18,835 bases of DNA, taken from assembly GCA_002392405.1 (NCBI GenBank), contig DGGY01000051.1, positions 1,846 through 20,680 on the forward strand, given 5' to 3'. Source of the DNA: Treponema sp. UBA3862 (GTDB lineage: Bacteria > Spirochaetota > Spirochaetia > Treponematales > Treponemataceae). Below are positions 8,328 through 16,417 of this stretch, piece by piece (positions within the stretch are counted from its first letter, which is position 1; each line of letters opens with the position of its first letter). The position numbers were made by a program, and so were the translations under genes. The notes beneath the pieces are model-generated. The model ran no database searches. It had not been told where the DNA came from and saw only the letters and a program-made list of their open reading frames with translations.

Positions 8328-10298
8328 ATGGTAACGCTTGAACAGATCAGAGAGGACATGATTGAACTCCAGAAGGCTGATCAAAGCCTCAGAAGTGTAG
8401 AAGTTAATGCTGATACGCTTGATGAAGCTCTCGCAGATGCCGCTGTTCAGCTTAATACCCGTGTTGTAAATCTTGAATACGAAGTAAAAGAAAAGGGATT
8501 TGAAGGTTTTTTCGGAATAGCAAAAAAGCCGTGGACAATAATCGTTTACCAGAATGCCGAGACTGCCGCTAAAATTGCAAAAGAAAAGGAAATGCAGCTT
8601 AACGGTGGAGTTGATATCGGTGAAACTGAAGAGCGCATGGATAAAGACGGCGAATTTTTCATTCATCATTTTGGAACAGAAATCCATATTAAAGTTAATC
8701 TTCCGGTCGGCGAAGGAAAGCCTGTTAATGCTGATGATATTATCAATGAACTCAGGCGTCCTGATACTAAAGATTTCGATGAACAGAAAGTTATTCACTA
8801 TGCAGAAGCAGGTACAGGCGGAGTTTATGAACAGATCGGTAATTACACCCGTAATCCTGCAAATGACGCAATTTTTGTTGTAGATATTACTAAGGATGAA
8901 CTTAAAGCTACCTGTACAATTAATGCGCCCGGACTTGGCGGCGCTGATGTCAGTCATGATCAGATTGTAACAGCCCTTAAGGGGCAGGGAGTCGTTGCAG
9001 GTATTTCAGATGAAAAAATTGAAGAACTTGTCGACAGGCCTCAGTTTAATATTCCTGTTGTAGTTGCAGAAGCCGTACTTCCTGTAGACGGCCGAGACGC
9101 TTATATCGCCTATAATTTTGAGACTGACCGTTCTAAAATCCGTGCAAAAGAGGCAGCAAACGGACAGATTAACTTTAAGGAACTCAACCTTGTTCAGAAT
9201 GTTGTTCAGGGACAGCCTCTTGCACAGAAAATGCTTCCTGAACGCGGAAAAGCAGGAAAAACACTTTACGGCCGTTATCTTGAAGCTAAAAACGGAAAAG
9301 ATATCAATCTTCCGCTCGGAAAAAATGTTACCGTTGACTCAGACGGAAGAACAATACTTGCTGCATGCAACGGTCAGGTTCTTTTGATTAATGATAAAAT
9401 TAATGTTGAACCTGTAATGGAAGTAGACGGAGTAAACATCAAGTCCGGAAATATCACCTTCCTTGGAACAGTCGTTGTTAACGGTAACGTTGAAGACGGA
9501 TATGACATCAAGGCAAGCGGCAATATTGAAGTTAACGGTGCAGTAGGTGCCTGTCATCTTGAAAGTGACGGTGACATTATTGTAAGTCAGGGTATTGTAG
9601 GCCGTGACGAATGTGAAATTACTTGCGGCGGTTCTCTGTGGGCTAAGTTCATTCAGAACTCAAAGGTAAAAGTTGAAGAAAACATTATCGTAAACGATTC
9701 AATAATGAATTCTGAAGTTTCAGCCCAGCACAGAATTATTCTTCAGGGAAAACGTGCTCAGATTACTGGTGGTCATCTGTTTGCTACGGAAACTGTTCTT
9801 GCAAAAAATATCGGTTCTGCCGGCGGTGGTACTGAAACTGTCATCGAAGTTGGAGTTGATCCACGAGCTAAGCACAGACTTGCAGAACTTATTGGAATGC
9901 AGCAGAACAACCTCAAGGAACTTGAAGAACTCGACCTTAACATTCAGACTCTCGAAAATCAGAAGAAAATACGAAAAGTTCTTCCGAAAGATAAAGAAGA
10001 AAACCTTAAAAAATTCACCATGCGTAAAAATGAAATCAAAAATGAAAATGATGAATTTAATAAGGAAATCGAATCTATTCAGGCACACCTCAGGGAACTT
10101 AAGAATTCCGGTAAGGTTTATGCCCAGGGAACTGTTTATGCAGGAGTTAAAATCTTCGTCCGTGATGAAAAGGATGAAGTTCGTGCAGATGTAAAGAGTG
10201 TCACTTTCTACTACGAAGAAGGATTCGTACGCCGCGGAAAGTTCGAACAGCCTGAGTTTGATGATGTAAAGGGTCCTGATGGCTATTCAACCAATTGA
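8328..10298 (+). CDS. fapA: FapA/DUF342 family protein with N-terminal Jag_N-like domain
   Basis: A 656-residue protein of the DUF342/FapA family. Residues ~22-76 look like a Jag_N domain: a helix NADTLDEALADAAVQL, then strands and the GFEGFFGIAKKPW loop. The centre (about 270-505) is the DUF342 core, ending in a repetitive beta-helix with turns such as DIKASGNIEVNGAVG. Residues ~520-600 form a charged coiled coil, after which the chain returns to beta strands (KVYAQGTVYAGVKIFV). A Vibrio FapA has been tied to polar flagellar assembly; the biochemical role in spirochetes is not established. The gene starts 6 bases after fliA with only a distant AAGGA as ribosome-binding site, so coupling is likely. 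Its last 20 bases overlap the next gene. Confidence 0.85.
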   Translation: MVTLEQIREDMIELQKADQSLRSVEVNADTLDEALADAAVQLNTRVVNLEYEVKEKGFEGFFGIAKKPWTIIVYQNAETAAKIAKEKEMQLNGGVDIGETEERMDKDGEFFIHHFGTEIHIKVNLPVGEGKPVNADDIINELRRPDTKDFDEQKVIHYAEAGTGGVYEQIGNYTRNPANDAIFVVDITKDELKATCTINAPGLGGADVSHDQIVTALKGQGVVAGISDEKIEELVDRPQFNIPVVVAEAVLPVDGRDAYIAYNFETDRSKIRAKEAANGQINFKELNLVQNVVQGQPLAQKMLPERGKAGKTLYGRYLEAKNGKDINLPLGKNVTVDSDGRTILAACNGQVLLINDKINVEPVMEVDGVNIKSGNITFLGTVVVNGNVEDGYDIKASGNIEVNGAVGACHLESDGDIIVSQGIVGRDECEITCGGSLWAKFIQNSKVKVEENIIVNDSIMNSEVSAQHRIILQGKRAQITGGHLFATETVLAKNIGSAGGGTETVIEVGVDPRAKHRLAELIGMQQNNLKELEELDLNIQTLENQKKIRKVLPKDKEENLKKFTMRKNEIKNENDEFNKEIESIQAHLRELKNSGKVYAQGTVYAGVKIFVRDEKDEVRADVKSVTFYYEEGFVRRGKFEQPEFDDVKGPDGYSTN

Positions 10299-10608
10299 TT
10301 TATCAACAATGTATTCTCAGATGAATAATGTTGCCAAAAATGTTGCGCATCAGCAGCAGGGTGCACAGCTTGCACAGGCAATGCAGGAAACATCTGTAAT
10401 TCAGCAGAATAAAGAACTTTCTTCACAGGTTCATAAAGCTGCAGACAACAAAACAGAAACTAATCAGGTTAAAGCTGATCAGGGCGGAAGTTCCGGCGGC
10501 CAGAGTGCAGGCGGAAATAAAAAGAATAATGAAGAAGAAAAGGAAACACCTTCTGTTACAGAAATCAGGGAATCTTATCTTGGACAGCACATTGATATTT
10601 CGGGGTAG
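10279..10608 (+). CDS. Small Gln-rich hypothetical protein downstream of fapA
   Basis: A 109-residue protein I do not recognise. It has no signal peptide or membrane segment, so it is probably cytoplasmic. Residues 1-58 look helical and are rich in Gln, Ala and Met (MAIQPIDLSTMYSQMNNVAK at the start). Residues ~64-88 form a polar Gly/Ser/Lys/Glu linker, and the end is a short tail, SYLGQHIDISG. The ATG lies inside fapA, overlapping it by 20 bases in another frame, with AAAGGG upstream as ribosome-binding site; the following gene starts 3 bases after its stop. The tight packing and intact frame support a real gene. A helical body with a compact tail is compatible with an adaptor or chaperone-like protein, but this is only a guess. 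Confidence 0.75.
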   Translation: MAIQPIDLSTMYSQMNNVAKNVAHQQQGAQLAQAMQETSVIQQNKELSSQVHKAADNKTETNQVKADQGGSSGGQSAGGNKKNNEEEKETPSVTEIRESYLGQHIDISG

Positions 10609-10611
10609 GTT

Positions 10612-11373
10612 ATGATAGGAATTGCTGTTCTTGCTTTATTTTTGATTACATTAAATCTTTTATTCTGGCTAATTTTTCTCAACAGGTTTAAAAAACTCTT
10701 TTCAACGGCAGACATAATTAATCAGGCCCGTCTTGAAATGAAGGCAATGATTGATGATGTAAACAGGATTACTTCAAGAAATATTGACATAATCGAAGAA
10801 AAAATCCGCAAGTTGAAAAGTGCTTCTGCAGAGGCAGAAAGAAAAATTACTCTGGCACAGACAGAGCTTGAAAAAAAAGCCTCGTTAAGCGAATACAGAA
10901 ATATTTTAGAAAGTCATCCTTCAGTAAATCAAAGTTATGATACTTCAGGATATAGTATAAGTTCAGCAGATAATTCTGGTCATGGCGCTTCGATTCCTCC
11001 AAAAAAAGCCTTTGAAGCCTATGACAGGCTTTCTGATGGCCTTAATTCAAATAAATCCTATTCCATCACAACCGAAGGCAAAAAAATGCTGGACGGAGAG
11101 CAGGGGGACTTGTTTGAGGAAAATCAGGAAACAACCTATATAAACTCACCTTCAGGGACAAAATTTACTGTTGACAATGAAGGCACCAGCGTTGCTTCAA
11201 TTCCTAAATTAGGACCGAATGTAACTTTCTCGGATAATCCTGTAGTGCCAAAAAAATCTCTTAATGACAGTATCCGTGAATTAAATAATAAAGGTTACAC
11301 CATAGAAATGATTGCCAGAGAACTTAATCTTACAACCACAGAAGTTCAGTTCTCACTTGATATGTGGCAGTAA
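10612..11373 (+). CDS. Membrane-anchored coiled-coil protein with HTH-like C-terminus (SwrB/DUF6115-like architecture)
   Basis: A 253-residue protein. An N-terminal hydrophobic helix (about residues 3-24) without a cleavage site anchors it, with RFKK placing the rest in the cytoplasm. Residues ~32-95 form a charged coiled coil. A long polar Ser/Asn-rich region (about 100-210) follows. The last ~38 residues form a helix-turn-helix-like unit, SIRELNNKGYTIEMIARELN followed by LTTTEVQFSL. The same order (anchor, coiled coil, short HTH-like end) and position downstream of the flagellar sigma gene are seen in Bacillus SwrB and in DUF6115/DUF2802 proteins of flagellar loci. Homology is inferred from architecture only. 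GGGGTAGG provides the ribosome-binding site; the gene is last in its group, followed by a weak hairpin. Confidence 0.75.
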   Translation: MIGIAVLALFLITLNLLFWLIFLNRFKKLFSTADIINQARLEMKAMIDDVNRITSRNIDIIEEKIRKLKSASAEAERKITLAQTELEKKASLSEYRNILESHPSVNQSYDTSGYSISSADNSGHGASIPPKKAFEAYDRLSDGLNSNKSYSITTEGKKMLDGEQGDLFEENQETTYINSPSGTKFTVDNEGTSVASIPKLGPNVTFSDNPVVPKKSLNDSIRELNNKGYTIEMIARELNLTTTEVQFSLDMWQ

Positions 11374-11399
11374 AAAACTTCTTAAAAAAAATAATCTCT

Positions 11400-11426
11400 A
11401 AACGAAATGTTATTTATCGTTTTTTT
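11400..11426 (+). terminator. Possible intrinsic terminator before the V-ATPase operon
   Basis: AAACGA (11400-11405) pairs perfectly with TCGTTT (11417-11422) around an 11-base loop. The right arm runs into seven consecutive T (11420-11426). The stem is short and mostly A-T, so efficiency is doubtful, but its location 27 bases after the last flagellar-group gene fits an end of transcription. Confidence 0.4.
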
Positions 11427-11515
11427 CTCTTTTGTGTTATCATTAGATATATAGTTTTTTAAACTGAAAGGAGCTTTTTTTAAGGCGCCATAATAATTAA
11501 TAAAGAGAGGCAAGC
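11427..11515 (+). promoter_or_regulatory. Probable promoter and leader region of the V-ATPase operon
   Basis: This AT-rich stretch between the hairpin and atpE should hold the operon promoter. The best spaced candidate is TTATCA (11437-11442) with TAAACT (11460-11465) 17 bases apart, each matching 4 of 6 consensus bases; TATAGT at 11450-11455 is another possible -10 but lacks a good -35. The sequence ends in GAGAGG (11505-11510), a well-placed ribosome-binding site for atpE. No riboswitch-like structure was recognised. Confidence 0.35.
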
Positions 11516-12127
11516 ATGGACACCCACGTAGAAGAGTTAATCGACAGGATTAAAAAAGATGGCGTTGCCGCTGCTGAAAACTCTGCATCACAGAAAATTG
11601 CTGAGGCTCAAAAAGAAGCCGATAAAATCATTCTGAATGCAAAAGAAGAAGCAGATAAAATTTTAAGACAGGCAAAAGAAGAAACAGCCCGTCTTGAAAA
11701 AGCCGGCGAAGATGCAATCAGACAGGCAGGAAGAAACCTGCTTTTAACATTCAGGGACGGAATTACTAAAGAACTTTCTGCTCTTATCAGTGATGAAATT
11801 TCAAAGTCATATTCAAAAGATATGCTTTCTAAACTCATTCCTGAAGTTATTAAAGAATGGGTAAAAAACAGTTCTGCAGAAGATATTTCTGTTTTATTAA
11901 ATGAAAAGCAGCTTAAAGAAACAGAAGATCTTTTAAAAGCAGCACTTAAAGCTGAAATTTCAAAGGGACTTACAATCAAAGCAGATAATTCAGTTTCAAG
12001 CGGTTTCCGTATTGGTGTAAAAGACGGTGCTGCTTTCTATGACTATTCGGCAGAAGCCGTTGCTGACATGTTCAGTGCTTATTTAAATCCAAGAGTTTCT
12101 GCTTTAATGAAAGAGGCGGCTAAATAG
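11516..12127 (+). CDS. atpE: V-type ATPase subunit E (peripheral stalk)
   Basis: A 203-residue protein with the E-subunit pattern. A long charged Ala/Lys/Glu-rich helix (about residues 18-75, with repeats like AEAQKEADKIILNAKEEADK) forms the peripheral stalk coiled coil. A mixed globular C-terminal half follows and ends near DMFSAYLNPRVSALM. E normally pairs with a G/H helix to link the A3B3 head to membrane subunit I; no G/H gene is visible here. The ATG has an excellent ribosome-binding site (GAGAGG, 5 bases away). The TAG stop overlaps the next gene's GTG start by one base. The name atpE here means the V-type E subunit, not the F-type c subunit. Confidence 0.9.
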   Translation: MDTHVEELIDRIKKDGVAAAENSASQKIAEAQKEADKIILNAKEEADKILRQAKEETARLEKAGEDAIRQAGRNLLLTFRDGITKELSALISDEISKSYSKDMLSKLIPEVIKEWVKNSSAEDISVLLNEKQLKETEDLLKAALKAEISKGLTIKADNSVSSGFRIGVKDGAAFYDYSAEAVADMFSAYLNPRVSALMKEAAK

Positions 12128-12672
12128 TGAGTAATCAGTATTATCTTTTGGCACAACTTCCATCTTTCTCTGTTACTGATGAAAATTCAGTTCTGCCAAT
12201 TACAGAAGAATACTTTTATGATCTGTGTTCCCGTTTCTTAGACTCAAAAAGTCTGAAACAGCTGAAGGAATTATCTTTAATGCCGCCTAGAGAAAATAAA
12301 TCTACCGGCTCCATTTTCCTTGACAACTGGTACAAAAATGAACGTAATCTGCGCCTTGCCCTGGGACAGATTCGTGCACTTCGTATGAATAAAAAGTTCG
12401 ATATCGAAAATGAAAGTTTTTCCCCGGAAGTGATTCAGGCAGCTCGTACTGCAACCGGAATGGACAGTCCTCTGGCCGCAGAACAGTTCTTAAATCAATA
12501 TAGATTAAATCTGCTGAACAATATTCGTCCTGAAGATGATTTTTCAGTTGATGCGGTTTATTCTTATGGGCTTCGCTTAAAACTTGCCTTAAGAATGAAA
12601 AAGTTTAATGCAGATAAAGGTATGGCTTCATATCATAAAATCTACGATTCAATTCTCGAAGGAGATAAATAA
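12127..12672 (+). CDS. DUF2764 family protein of the V-ATPase operon
   Basis: A 181-residue, soluble, mostly helical protein. It opens with NQYYLLAQLPSFS, the start typical of DUF2764 proteins, and ends in helices. Genes of this family sit between the E and A subunit genes in spirochete, chlamydial and related bacterial V-ATPase operons. Its conserved place, and the absence of subunit C in such operons, suggest that it replaces or resembles subunit C (the link between the central stalk and the ring). That role is inference. The GTG start overlaps the atpE stop by one base and its TAA stop overlaps the atpA ATG by one base (TAATG), so translation is tightly coupled and a 1:1 complex member is plausible. 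Confidence 0.85.
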   Translation: MSNQYYLLAQLPSFSVTDENSVLPITEEYFYDLCSRFLDSKSLKQLKELSLMPPRENKSTGSIFLDNWYKNERNLRLALGQIRALRMNKKFDIENESFSPEVIQAARTATGMDSPLAAEQFLNQYRLNLLNNIRPEDDFSVDAVYSYGLRLKLALRMKKFNADKGMASYHKIYDSILEGDK

Positions 12673-14435
12673 TGACTGAAACAAAAGGAAAGGTTGTCGG
12701 AGTAAATGGAAACATGGTTTCTGTCGAATTTGACGGAAATATTTCCATGAACGAAGTAGCCTACGTTAAAGTTGATGATACAAACCTTAAAAGTGAAGTA
12801 ATCCGTATCCGCGGAAATGTTGCCCAGCTTCAGGTTTATGAAATGACTAAAGGTATCAGTTCTGGTGATGTGGTTGAATTTACAGGCGACCTTCTTTCTG
12901 CTGAACTTGGTCCTGGTCTTTTAGGACAGGTATATGACGGTCTGCAGAACCCGCTTCCGCTTCTTGCTGAAAAAGCAGGCTGGTTCCTTGAAAGAGGTGT
13001 TTATGTTGATCCTCTTGACCGTAAAAAGAAATGGGCTTTTACTCCGGTTGTAAAACCAGGTGACGTTAAAAAAGCCGGAGAATACATCGGTACTGTTCCT
13101 GAAGGTCCGTTTACACATAAAATTTTCGTACCTTTCTACCTTCTCGGTTCTTACACTGTAAAGTCAATTAAACCGGCAGGTGAATATACTCTTGATGATA
13201 AAGTTGCAGTTCTTACAGACGAAAAAGGTAAAGATGTAGAAATCGGTCTTTCATTTAAATGGCCTGTAAAACGTGCCGTTAACTGCTATGAAGAGCGTCT
13301 TGCACCTACAGAGACAATGGTAACAAAGGTTCGCCTTATCGATACATTCTTCCCTGTTGCAAAGGGTGGTACATACTGTATCCCTGGTCCTTTCGGTGCA
13401 GGAAAAACTGTACTTCAGCATACAACTTCAAAATACGCAGATGTTGATATCGTAATCATTGCTGCCTGCGGTGAACGTGCCGGTGAAGTTGTAGAAACTC
13501 TTACTGAATTCCCTGAGTTGAAGGATCCGAAAACAGGTAAAACATTGATGGAAAGAACAATCATAATCTGTAATACATCATCAATGCCTGTTGCTTCCCG
13601 TGAAGCTTCGGTTTATACATCTGTAACACTCGCTGAATATTACAGACAGATGGGATTAAACGTTCTTCTTCTTGCAGATTCTACTTCCCGCTGGGCACAG
13701 GCTCTCCGTGAAATGTCAGGACGTCTTGAAGAGATTCCTGGAGAAGAAGCTTTCCCTGCATATATGGAATCTTATATTGCGGCTTTCTATGAAAGAGCCG
13801 GTCAGGTTCGTCTTTCTGACGGAAGCGTTGGTTCAGTTACAATCGGAGGTACTGTAAGTCCTGCCGGCGGTAACTTTGAAGAACCTGTAACACAGGCAAC
13901 ACTTAAAGTTGTAGGTGCTTTCCATGGTCTTTCAAGAGCACGCTCTGATGCCCGTAAATATCCTGCAATTGACCCGATTCAGTCATGGTCTAAATATTCA
14001 GGCGTAATTGATTCAAAAAAGGTTAATTTCTGTTTTGACATCATGAAAAAAGGTGTTGATGTAGGTTCAATGATGAAGGTTGTCGGTGAAGAAGGTACTT
14101 CTCTTGACGACTATCTTGTATACCTTAAAGAAGAGATGCTTGATGCCGTATATTTCCAGCAGAACTCTTTTGATGCAGTTGATGCAAATGCAACTGTTGA
14201 AAGACAGAAATATGACCTTGATAAAATCATCAGGGTTTTAGGTTCGGATTTTGATGTTTCTGATAAAGATGAAGCGCGTACTTACTTTAACCAGCTCCGT
14301 CAGAAATTTATTGACTGGAACTATGTTGAAGAATCAAGCGATGCATTCAAGAAGATTGAATCTGAAATCGACGATCTGTATGCGTCAAAGAACGGCAGAT
14401 TAACAGAAGAAGCTCAGGCTCTTCTTAAGGCTTAA
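12672..14435 (+). CDS. atpA: V-type ATPase catalytic subunit A
   Basis: A 587-residue catalytic A subunit of full length. It has the N-terminal beta-barrel, the A-specific non-homologous insert (about residues 115-200), and the nucleotide-binding domain. The P-loop is GPFGAGKT at 239-246, followed by ACGERAGEVVE with the catalytic Glu at 268. LADSTSRWAQALREMSGRLEEIP is also conserved. Three A subunits alternate with three B subunits in the cytoplasmic head and hydrolyse or make ATP, coupled to ion movement through I and K. The ATG overlaps the stop of the DUF2764 gene by one base, and GAAGGAGA upstream provides a ribosome-binding site. The ACGERAGEV form differs from the archaeal CGERGNEM; all core catalytic residues are intact. 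Confidence 0.97.
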   Translation: MTETKGKVVGVNGNMVSVEFDGNISMNEVAYVKVDDTNLKSEVIRIRGNVAQLQVYEMTKGISSGDVVEFTGDLLSAELGPGLLGQVYDGLQNPLPLLAEKAGWFLERGVYVDPLDRKKKWAFTPVVKPGDVKKAGEYIGTVPEGPFTHKIFVPFYLLGSYTVKSIKPAGEYTLDDKVAVLTDEKGKDVEIGLSFKWPVKRAVNCYEERLAPTETMVTKVRLIDTFFPVAKGGTYCIPGPFGAGKTVLQHTTSKYADVDIVIIAACGERAGEVVETLTEFPELKDPKTGKTLMERTIIICNTSSMPVASREASVYTSVTLAEYYRQMGLNVLLLADSTSRWAQALREMSGRLEEIPGEEAFPAYMESYIAAFYERAGQVRLSDGSVGSVTIGGTVSPAGGNFEEPVTQATLKVVGAFHGLSRARSDARKYPAIDPIQSWSKYSGVIDSKKVNFCFDIMKKGVDVGSMMKVVGEEGTSLDDYLVYLKEEMLDAVYFQQNSFDAVDANATVERQKYDLDKIIRVLGSDFDVSDKDEARTYFNQLRQKFIDWNYVEESSDAFKKIESEIDDLYASKNGRLTEEAQALLKA

Positions 14436-14453
14436 TTGAAAGGACGGTGAAAA

Positions 14454-15749
14454 ATGAACAAAGTATACAGCAAAATTGAATCAATCACTGGTTCCGTAAT
14501 TACAGTAAAAGCAGAAGGCGTTAAATATAACGAACTTGCAGAAATTACAACACGCTTCGGTAAATCACTTGCTGAAGTAAATAAAATTGACGGTGATACT
14601 GTTTCACTGCAGGTTTTTGCCGGAGGACGTGGTGTTTCTACTGGAGATGAAATCCGCTTCCTTGGACACGATATGCGTGTTTCTTTCGGTGATGATCTTC
14701 TTGGACGTATTTTTAACGGTTCCGGTGAACCACGCGATAACGGACCTTCACTTACAGAAAATATGAAGCCGATTGGAGGACCTTCTGTAAACCCTTCAAA
14801 ACGTATTCTTGCTGAACGCATGATGAGAACAAACATCCCGATGATAGATATGTTCAACACTCTGGTTGTTTCTCAGAAGCTTCCGATTTTCTCAATTTCT
14901 GGTGAACCTTATAACCAGCTCCTTGCACGTATTGCCATGCAGGCTGAAGCTGATGTAATCGTTCTCGGAGGTATGGGACTTAAATACGATGACTTCCTTT
15001 ACTTCAAGAAAACTCTTGAAGAGGGCGGTTCTTTGAGTAAAACTGTAATGTTCATTCATACAGCGGCTGACCCGACTGTTGAATGTATGAAAATTCCTGA
15101 TATGTCTCTTGCAGTAGCAGAACAGTTTGCACTGCAGAATAAAGACGTTCTTGTTCTTCTTACTGATATGACTTCCTATGCAGACAGTATGAAGGAAATT
15201 GCAATTACTCAGGAACAGGTTCCGTCAAACCGCGGTTACCCGGGTGATCTTTATTCACAGCTTGCAGCACGTTATGAAAAAGCCGTTGACTTTAAGGGAA
15301 GCGGTTCTGTAACTGTTCTTGCAGTAACAACAATGCCTGGTGATGACGTAACTCATCCGGTTCCTGATAACACCGGTTACATTACTGAAGGTCAGTATTA
15401 CCTTAAGGGCGGAAGAATTGAGCCTTTCGGTTCTCTTTCACGTCTTAAACAGAATGTAAACGGTAAAACAAGAAAAGACCACCGTGCTTTAATGGATGCC
15501 ATGATTCGTCTTTATTCTTCATATAAAGACACTCTCGAAAAGAAGTCCATGGGCTTTATGATGTCTAAATGGGACGATAAGCTTTTGAAATACGGTGAAC
15601 TTTTTGAAAAGCAGATGATGGATTTGTCAGTTAATATTTCACTTGAATCAGCCCTTGATTTAGGCTGGAAAATTCTTGCAGAATGTTTTGACAAAGATGA
15701 AACTGGTATCAAGTCTGAATTGATTTCAGAATTCTGGCCGAATAAATAA
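14454..15749 (+). CDS. atpB: V-type ATPase regulatory subunit B
   Basis: A 431-residue non-catalytic B subunit. The P-loop position is replaced by [15 protein letters not shown], as expected for B, which binds nucleotide poorly. Conserved family segments include [17 protein letters not shown] (about 83-99), [15 protein letters not shown] and the [19 protein letters not shown] segment that helps complete the catalytic site at the A-B interface. B alternates with A in the A3B3 head. The ATG follows AAAGGA (14439-14444) at a good distance, 18 bases after the atpA stop. The length is somewhat shorter than archaeal B (about 460 residues), in keeping with the compact chlamydia/spirochete type. Confidence 0.96.
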   Translation: MNKVYSKIESITGSVITVKAEGVKYNELAEITTRFGKSLAEVNKIDGDTVSLQVFAGGRGVSTGDEIRFLGHDMRVSFGDDLLGRIFNGSGEPRDNGPSLTENMKPIGGPSVNPSKRILAERMMRTNIPMIDMFNTLVVSQKLPIFSISGEPYNQLLARIAMQAEADVIVLGGMGLKYDDFLYFKKTLEEGGSLSKTVMFIHTAADPTVECMKIPDMSLAVAEQFALQNKDVLVLLTDMTSYADSMKEIAITQEQVPSNRGYPGDLYSQLAARYEKAVDFKGSGSVTVLAVTTMPGDDVTHPVPDNTGYITEGQYYLKGGRIEPFGSLSRLKQNVNGKTRKDHRALMDAMIRLYSSYKDTLEKKSMGFMMSKWDDKLLKYGELFEKQMMDLSVNISLESALDLGWKILAECFDKDETGIKSELISEFWPNK

Positions 15750-15772
15750 TTCTGATCCGGAGATAAAAGCTA

Positions 15773-16417
15773 ATGGCAAAAATCAAGCTGACAAAAAATG
15801 AGCAGAAAGCCCAGAAAGATGCGCTGAAAATGTACCAGCGTTATCTTCCTACGCTCACTCTCAAAAAACAGCAGCTTCAGTCTGAAATTAGAACTATTGA
15901 CGCAAAGGCAAAAGAAGTTCGTCGTGCCCGTCAGCATCTTGAAGAAGAATTCAAGGTGTGGATTGGAGTTTTCGGTGAAGAAGATGCCTTTAAGAGTGAT
16001 ATGGTTACTGTCCGGAATATCAGGAAAGGAACCGGTAATATTGCCGGTGTTACAATTCCAATTTATGAAGGGGCAGATTTCTCACGCGGGGATTATGATT
16101 TATATGAAACTCCGCTGTGGATTGATCTTGCTGCCGACAGAATGGAAAAAGCCCTTTCCCTGGATCTTGAAGCCAGTGTTCTTGATGAGCAGGTTAGGCT
16201 GCTTTCACAGGAATTACGCACTACAAGCCAGCGCGTAAACCTTTTTGAAAAGGTTAAAATTCCTGAAGCAAAGGCAAATATTAAGAAAATTTCAGTATAT
16301 CTTGGCGACCAGCAGGTTAGTGAAGTTGTAAGATCTAAAATTTCAAAGAAAAAGATTGATCAGCGTAACCAGGCTGCTCTTCTTGCCAGGAAAATGAAAG
16401 AGGGGGCTTTAGTATGA
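15773..16417 (+). CDS. atpD: V-type ATPase central stalk subunit D
   Basis: A 214-residue D subunit. It begins with the hallmark AKIKLTKNEQKAQKDALKMY and RYLPTLTLKKQQLQ, the N-terminal helix of the rotating shaft. A second long helix near the C-terminus (about 135-195) completes the antiparallel coiled coil that turns inside A3B3. The middle (about 65-125) is less helical. The ATG is preceded by GGAGA (15759-15763). Its TGA stop overlaps the atpI ATG in the ATGA form, which favours coupled translation. The usual partner F is not encoded nearby, so D may work alone or with the DUF2764 protein; that is inference. Confidence 0.95.
   Translation: MAKIKLTKNEQKAQKDALKMYQRYLPTLTLKKQQLQSEIRTIDAKAKEVRRARQHLEEEFKVWIGVFGEEDAFKSDMVTVRNIRKGTGNIAGVTIPIYEGADFSRGDYDLYETPLWIDLAADRMEKALSLDLEASVLDEQVRLLSQELRTTSQRVNLFEKVKIPEAKANIKKISVYLGDQQVSEVVRSKISKKKIDQRNQAALLARKMKEGALV

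Noticed and set aside
8292..8957. 221-codon open frame on the minus strand opposite the start of fapA
   Set aside because: The composition is typical of antisense translation (many Ile, Phe, Asn, Cys), without domain signal; the + strand gene is clearly real.
9754..10194. 146-codon + strand frame inside fapA
   Set aside because: It is an alternate-frame reading of the fapA coiled-coil region, very Lys/Arg/Leu-rich, with no start signal; fapA coding evidence is stronger.
14881..14940. Missing P-loop in AtpB as a sign of a broken gene
   Set aside because: B subunits of V-type ATPases normally lack the Walker A motif; the rest of the protein is intact and conserved.
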